Shown here one piece after another: positions 5,840-9,585 of a stretch of 9,585 nt of DNA (the first letter of the stretch is position 1; each line of letters opens with the position of its first letter). A program made the translations under genes and the position numbers. The DNA comes from Anaerolineae bacterium (GTDB lineage Bacteria; Chloroflexota; Anaerolineae; Anaerolineales; UBA11858): the NCBI GenBank assembly GCA_003694235.1, contig RFKO01000265.1, positions 1 to 9,585 of the forward strand. Reading direction: 5' to 3'. Under the pieces are notes generated by a model, which did no database searches, was not told the DNA's origin, and saw nothing but the letters and a program-made list of their open reading frames with translations.

Positions 5840-7261
5840 ATGGAACAGCCGCGCACAACCATTCGTCAGGCAGTTGTGATTATTCACGGCATTGGTGAAC
5901 AACGGCCGATGGATACCCTGCGCGGCTTTGTCGACTCCGTTCTGCCTGATCCCCCCGATGAATCACAACTGAAATTTTGGGCCAAGCCCGACCGCATGTC
6001 GGAATCGTTCGAGTTGCGGCGTTTCTCGGCGCGCCCGCTGGAAGGCCGCCCGCGCACCGATTTCTACGAGTATTACTGGGCCTTCCACATGCGCGATACC
6101 CGCCTGCGGCACGTGCTGATCTGGTTGTTGCGCCTGTTGCTGCGCAACCCCGCCCGCGTCCCCTCCAGAATTCTGCCGGTCTGGGTGACGGCCTGGGCGT
6201 TGTTGCTGCTGATCGGCGGTCTTGCGCTGGCCAGCGGGATGCTGGGGGGAGGTGGTTTCGCCCTGTTGAGCCGCTACACCGCCAATCTCTCCTGGTTGTT
6301 TGGCCTGCTGTTCTCGCTCTTCAGCACCTTTCTGGTCAACTCTCTGGGGGATGCCGCACGGTATATGACCCCGACGCCGGAGAACGTGGCCCAACGCCAG
6401 CGCATCCGCGCCGATGGCGTCCGTCTGCTGCGTCACCTGCACACCTCCGGCAAGTACGACCGCATCATTGTGGTCGGTCACAGCCTGGGGAGCGTGATCG
6501 CCTACGATATCATCACCCACCTGTGGACGGAGTACAACAAGATGCACGGCCGGCCGGATGATTTCAGCCAGCCGTATCTCAAACAGTTGAACGCCGCCAT
6601 CGCTCGCCTGGGGGACCATCCCACGCCGGAGCAGGTGGAAGCCTTCCAGGATTTTCAGCACCGCCTCTGGCTGGAGCAGCGGAAGATGGGCAATCCCTGG
6701 CTGGTCAGCGATCTGATCACCCTGGGCAGTCCGCTGACCTCGGCGGCTTTTCTGCTGACGCAGTCGGAGGAGGAGTTGCGCGCCCGCCAGCGCGAACTGG
6801 CTTTCCCCACCTGCCCGCCGCAGCCCGACCCGATAGACAATCAGTCTTACTCCTTCATCCTGGTGCCGTACTATCGCAACTCGGCCGGAGAATTGCGCGC
6901 CGTGCGGGTGTTGCATCACGCCGCGCAGTTTGCCTGCACGCGCTGGACGAATTTCTATTATCCGGGGGATTTCATCGGCGGCCCGCTGGCGCCGGTCTTC
7001 GGCCCGGGGGTGAGGGATGTGTCGTTGCAGTTGGGCGGTTGGAAACTGCGCAGCTACCTGCCCACCACGCACACGCGTTATTGGCGCAAGCGCGGCGTCC
7101 CGCGCGGCAAACCCTTCCCCGAAAAAGAGAGCATTGACCGCATTGTGGAGGCCGCCGATCTGCGCTGTACGCGCTGGCTGGGGATGGTCAAAGACGTGCC
7201 CGATGCCGGTTTGACCGCCCAATCCGCCGTGCAAGAACCCCCTACGGGGTTGGCAGATTGA
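5840..7261 (+). CDS. Alpha/beta-hydrolase with internal membrane segments (lipase/esterase-like)
   Basis: The 473-residue product starts with an alpha/beta-hydrolase beta-strand motif, VVIIHGIGEQ, with HGIG at 16-19 (oxyanion region). The nucleophile elbow is GHSLG with S215, followed by AYDII. LITLGSPL follows later. The likely acid and base are D377 (YPGDFIGG) and H411 (TTHTRYW); these two are inferred from position. Between the first strand and the elbow lie two hydrophobic segments, about 111-135 and 150-169, split by a GGGG turn, and an amphipathic Leu/Arg stretch just before. The protein therefore looks anchored as a hairpin in the membrane with its catalytic domain in the cytoplasm. 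There is no signal peptide. It starts 9 nt after the prenyl synthase stop, so it is probably the last gene of that run. The substrate is unknown; a lipid or ester is plausible. I know no specific family name for it. Confidence 0.85.
   Translation: MEQPRTTIRQAVVIIHGIGEQRPMDTLRGFVDSVLPDPPDESQLKFWAKPDRMSESFELRRFSARPLEGRPRTDFYEYYWAFHMRDTRLRHVLIWLLRLLLRNPARVPSRILPVWVTAWALLLLIGGLALASGMLGGGGFALLSRYTANLSWLFGLLFSLFSTFLVNSLGDAARYMTPTPENVAQRQRIRADGVRLLRHLHTSGKYDRIIVVGHSLGSVIAYDIITHLWTEYNKMHGRPDDFSQPYLKQLNAAIARLGDHPTPEQVEAFQDFQHRLWLEQRKMGNPWLVSDLITLGSPLTSAAFLLTQSEEELRARQRELAFPTCPPQPDPIDNQSYSFILVPYYRNSAGELRAVRVLHHAAQFACTRWTNFYYPGDFIGGPLAPVFGPGVRDVSLQLGGWKLRSYLPTTHTRYWRKRGVPRGKPFPEKESIDRIVEAADLRCTRWLGMVKDVPDAGLTAQSAVQEPPTGLAD
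7236..7251. terminator. Small perfect hairpin at the convergent gene ends (possible weak terminator)
   Basis: AACCCC (7236-7241) and GGGGTT (7246-7251) pair perfectly around a CTAC loop. The hairpin lies within the last codons of both convergent genes. Neither strand has a T-run after it, only TTCTTG on the minus side, so intrinsic termination is doubtful. Its placement between two converging transcripts is the main reason to list it. Confidence 0.3.
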
Positions 7262-8729
7262 AGTAGTTGTACACGGCGCGCGAGAGTTGTCCCACCAGAG
7301 CGGAGGACGGATCCCATAACAGCTGCACCGGGTGGTGCATGAAGATCACCAGAACGTAGTCGCCCCCGACGGTGTAAATGATCCCGGCATCGCCGATCAG
7401 GTTGATGATGCCGTTGAAGGCCACCCAGCCGTGTTTGTGGGCGATGGGGGTGCCCTCGGGAAGACCGGCTTCCAGCAGCGAGGGCATTTTGTTTCGCTTC
7501 AGGTAGGAGATCATCTGCTGGCACTCGGCCTGGGTGATCTCGCCAGGGAAGACGGCGGTCAACGCCCCGCCGCCGGTCTCGGCGCACTGGTAGATGTCTT
7601 CCAGCAACATGCCGATGTCGGAAGGGGTGGTCTGGTTGTACACATCGGGGTCGGTGTTGACATCGGTGCGTGTGTTGGCGGGGGTTTCGTACACGCGCAG
7701 CACCGGCGCGCCCAGGTAGAAGTACCCCGCCAGGAAGGTGTTCTCCAATCCCAATGCCTGCATGTCTTCGGTGACCAGCAGCGGGGCGCGTTGCGGGTCA
7801 ATCACGCGCTCCATCAGCCAGTCGGAGGCTTCGTTCCCCGATTCCACGATCATTTTTTCGATCAGATTTTCGGTCTCGGGGTCGGGTTCGCCATCCAGGC
7901 GGCGATAGGTTGAGACCAGGATGGGGATTTTGATGATGCTGGCGGTGGTGAAGGCCACGTCCGGGGTGACGGGGTAATCCACCCCGTTCTGGTAGGCGAA
8001 GCTGATCTCCTCGCCGCTTTGTAAATCCAGCATGTACAGCCCGACGATGCCGTCGAACCCGGCCAGGTCGATCGTCTGTTTGAGCAGAATTTCCAGGTTG
8101 GTGAGCGAGGGGCGCGGCGGCAGGGTGCGGGAGAGCGGCAGGTTGACCACGCGCTGGTTGAGCGAACGCAAGGCGCTTTCGATGGGCAGGATGGCTCGCT
8201 CGATATCCAGGGCGGTGCCCAGTTCGCCGGGCTGGAAGTTCACCGAGCCGGCCTGCGGGACGGGAGCTTTGGCCGGGATGTCGTAGCGGGCCGCAATCTC
8301 GCTTTGCAGATAGGCGCGCAGACGATCCTCGGAGTAGGTGGCGCGCAGCGGGATGTGTACCGGCGCCTGCCGGCGGTTCCACAGGTAATCCCAAAAGCCG
8401 GCCCAGAACGATTTGCGCGTGCGCTCCAGGTCGGCCGCCGCCAGCATGCTCTCCAGGTCGAGTTGAAAGTCCACCACCGCCGGGTCGAGCCAGATCACCT
8501 CTTCGTTGTAGTGCAGTTCTACCGGCAGCGTGTAGGCCTCCAGCAATCGCTGGGCGGCCTGAGCGCGCTCCAGCCCGCCCACCGGCACACCCGCGATGGT
8601 CATGCCGTGGGGGAAGACCGCCCGTTGGCGGCTGTAGGTCACGACCTGCGTGACCAGCAGCCCCACGGCGAACAGGATCAGGAAAATCGAAATCCACTGT
8701 AAAGCCGAAAACGATCCACGCGTACGCAT
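7242..8729 (-). CDS. Membrane-anchored serine beta-lactamase-fold enzyme with YoaR-like N-terminal region
   Basis: The 495-residue product has an N-terminal anchor (about residues 12-32, WISIFLILFAVGLLV). A YoaR/VanW-associated peptidoglycan-binding-like region follows, with GMTIAGVPVGGL and FQPGELGTALDIERA. The C-terminal half is a class A beta-lactamase-like domain. The penicillin-recognising motifs are present: S264-x-x-K267 (TASIIK), S297-G-N (in place of SDN), and K432-H-G (in place of KTG). I cannot find the ExxLN omega-loop glutamate needed for beta-lactam deacylation, although the following TTPSDIG is conserved. It is therefore more likely a cell-wall D,D-peptidase, transpeptidase-like or sensor protein than a resistance enzyme. 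I chose the ATG at 8729 over one at 8762: the added 11 residues would cross the promoter, and a -10 lies 7 nt before 8729. The 3' end overlaps the hydrolase by 20 nt. Confidence 0.88.
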   Translation of the reverse strand: MRTRGSFSALQWISIFLILFAVGLLVTQVVTYSRQRAVFPHGMTIAGVPVGGLERAQAAQRLLEAYTLPVELHYNEEVIWLDPAVVDFQLDLESMLAAADLERTRKSFWAGFWDYLWNRRQAPVHIPLRATYSEDRLRAYLQSEIAARYDIPAKAPVPQAGSVNFQPGELGTALDIERAILPIESALRSLNQRVVNLPLSRTLPPRPSLTNLEILLKQTIDLAGFDGIVGLYMLDLQSGEEISFAYQNGVDYPVTPDVAFTTASIIKIPILVSTYRRLDGEPDPETENLIEKMIVESGNEASDWLMERVIDPQRAPLLVTEDMQALGLENTFLAGYFYLGAPVLRVYETPANTRTDVNTDPDVYNQTTPSDIGMLLEDIYQCAETGGGALTAVFPGEITQAECQQMISYLKRNKMPSLLEAGLPEGTPIAHKHGWVAFNGIINLIGDAGIIYTVGGDYVLVIFMHHPVQLLWDPSSALVGQLSRAVYNYFNLPTP

Positions 8730-8736
8730 GGCCGTT

Positions 8737-8742
8737 ATTCTA
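8737..8742 (-). promoter_or_regulatory. -10 box of the beta-lactamase-fold gene, probable leaderless start
   Basis: The minus strand reads TAGAAT, one mismatch from TATAAT, followed by 7 nt (AACGGCC) and the ATG at 8729. This is the same spacing as in front of the desulfurase. No Shine-Dalgarno is present. It supports the ATG at 8729 as the start. A good -35 is not evident. Confidence 0.5.
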
Positions 8743-8807
8743 TCATGGGTGTACAATTTCATCGAAAGTAATTATCTTCTGCACTGGGCGGGGAGGGCGC
8801 AAGAAGG

Positions 8808-8813
8808 TAAGAT
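8808..8813 (+). promoter_or_regulatory. Possible -10 box of the proline dehydrogenase gene
   Basis: TAAGAT matches the consensus at four of six bases and lies 29 nt before the ATG at 8843, the same distance as the TATAAT before the phosphohexomutase. The -35 position (8785-8790, TGGGCG) is not consensus-like, so the call is tentative. TACAAT at 8752-8757 is a closer match but would give a long leader. Confidence 0.3.
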
Positions 8814-8830
8814 GTACCCGACGTCAGACC

Positions 8831-8834
8831 GAGG
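8831..8834 (+). promoter_or_regulatory. Shine-Dalgarno of the proline dehydrogenase gene
   Basis: GAGG at 8831-8834 is 8 nt before the ATG at 8843, an ideal distance, and supports that start codon. Confidence 0.65.
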
Positions 8835-8842
8835 ATAAAGCC

Positions 8843-9585
8843 ATGCTACGATCTTTTCTCATTTACCTCTCCAAAGCACGCTGGGCGCGCCGCGTGGTCA
8901 CTCGCTGGCAGATCGCCTGGCGGGTTGCCTCGCGCTTTGTGGCCGGTGAAACGCAGGCAGATGCCATTCGGGTGATCCGCGAGTTGAACGCGCGCGGTAT
9001 CCATGCCACGCTCGATCATCTGGGGGAGCACGTCACCAGCGAGGCGGAGGCCAACCGCGCTGCCGATGAAGTGATCGCCATGCTCGATTTGATCGAGGCG
9101 GAGGGGGTGCGCTCAGGCATTTCCATCAAATTGAGCCAGATGGGTCTGTTGTTGGGGGAGGAGATCTGCGAGGCCAACCTGCGTCGCATTCTGGAGCACG
9201 CCCGCCGCAAGGGGAACTTCATCCGCATCGACATGGAAGAATCCGCGCTGACCGATGCCACCCTGCGGCTGTTCCACAAAATGCTGGACGAGGGCTTCGG
9301 CAGGCATGTTGGGGTTGTGATCCAGGCGTATCTGTATCGCAGTCAGGATGACCTGGCGGAGATTGTGCGTCGCGGCGGATTTGTCCGCCTGTGCAAGGGG
9401 GCGTACAAAGAGCCGCCGGAGATTGCCTATCCCAAAAAGGCGGATGTGGATGCCAGTTATGATCGTCTGGCGCAGGTGCTTTTGGATGGGGCGCTTGATG
9501 CGGGTGCGCCACTCGCCAGCGAAGACGGTCACTTTCCCCCCATCCCGGCGATTGCCAGCCACGACGAAGCCCGCATCGCTTTTGC
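8843..9585 (+). CDS. Proline dehydrogenase, stand-alone type (C-terminus cut by window edge)
   Basis: Proline dehydrogenase is an FAD flavoenzyme that oxidises L-proline to pyrroline-5-carboxylate and passes electrons to the quinone pool, the first step in using proline as carbon, nitrogen and energy source. The 247 complete codons visible represent about four fifths of a Thermus/Deinococcus-type monofunctional enzyme (about 300-310 residues). Barrel motifs appear in order: SIKLSQMG with K96, FIRIDMEESA (D130, E132), VVIQAYLYRSQDDL (Q161, Y163), RLCKGAYKEP (R182, K185), and AIASHDE near the edge. There is no sign of the PutA DNA-binding or arm domains at the N-terminus; residues 1-40 form a short basic helical region. 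The start is set by GAGG 8 nt upstream. A pyrroline-5-carboxylate dehydrogenase would be expected nearby but lies outside the window if present. Confidence 0.93.
   Translation, partial: MLRSFLIYLSKARWARRVVTRWQIAWRVASRFVAGETQADAIRVIRELNARGIHATLDHLGEHVTSEAEANRAADEVIAMLDLIEAEGVRSGISIKLSQMGLLLGEEICEANLRRILEHARRKGNFIRIDMEESALTDATLRLFHKMLDEGFGRHVGVVIQAYLYRSQDDLAEIVRRGGFVRLCKGAYKEPPEIAYPKKADVDASYDRLAQVLLDGALDAGAPLASEDGHFPPIPAIASHDEARIAF

Noticed and set aside
5963..7234. 423-codon open frame on the minus strand opposite the hydrolase
   Set aside because: The plus-strand gene has the GHSLG and HGIG motifs and membrane segments. The opposite frame is a low-complexity Gln/Arg/Ala shadow.
7242..8729. 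Beta-lactam resistance gene
   Set aside because: SxxK, SGN and KHG are present, but I see no ExxLN deacylation motif, and the protein is membrane-tethered with a wall-binding-like region.
8843..9585. Bifunctional PutA
   Set aside because: The N-terminus begins almost directly with the barrel and is of the short stand-alone type. There is no DNA-binding or arm domain, although the C-terminus is not visible.
1..9585. CRISPR array, tRNA, rRNA, insertion sequence or phage genes
   Set aside because: No regularly spaced direct repeats, cloverleaf-like segments, transposase motifs or terminal repeats were seen on reading both strands.

Overview
The window is GC-rich and almost fully coding. It looks like a chromosomal housekeeping region of a free-living bacterium. 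Gene content and protein style point most plausibly to Chloroflexota, perhaps Anaerolineae. The hints are a Thermus/Deinococcus-type stand-alone proline dehydrogenase, a YoaR-like domain joined to a serine transpeptidase/beta-lactamase fold, and a long-chain polyprenyl synthase beside a phosphohexomutase. This placement is an inference and was not tested. There are no phage, transposon, CRISPR, rRNA or tRNA signals.

Layout. (1) Positions 1-2570 on the minus strand form a tRNA-thiolation unit, read right to left. A NifS/IscS/YrvO-type cysteine desulfurase is followed by mnmA (tRNA 2-thiouridylase), then by the start of a small membrane protein whose ATG overlaps the mnmA stop. The desulfurase should hand sulfur to MnmA for s2U34 formation. 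A long inverted repeat sits between the two genes and carries the desulfurase stop codon. (2) Positions 2571-2643 are a compact divergent promoter region. (3) Positions 2644-7261 on the plus strand are a tightly packed, probably co-transcribed run: phosphoglucomutase/phosphomannomutase, TatD-family metal-dependent hydrolase, long-chain polyprenyl diphosphate synthase, and an unusual alpha/beta-hydrolase with two predicted membrane segments inside it. Junctions are 1-nt or 19-nt overlaps or a 9-nt gap. Sugar phosphates, polyprenyl carriers and a membrane lipase-like enzyme suggest an envelope or lipid theme, but this is inference. (4) Positions 7242-8729 on the minus strand encode a membrane-anchored penicillin-recognising-type serine enzyme, convergent with and overlapping the hydrolase by 20 nt. 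(5) From 8843 to the right edge on the plus strand is a truncated proline dehydrogenase.

Regulation visible in sequence. Two minus-strand genes (desulfurase and serine enzyme) have a -10-like hexamer exactly 7 nt before their ATG and no Shine-Dalgarno, which suggests leaderless transcripts. Their divergent plus-strand partners have a purine-rich ribosome-binding site and a -10-like box 29 nt before the ATG.

I did not find a convincing undescribed multi-gene system here. The most useful leads are the leaderless promoters, the CxxC+C cysteine set in MnmA, the repeat at the desulfurase 3' end, and the membrane-interrupted hydrolase.
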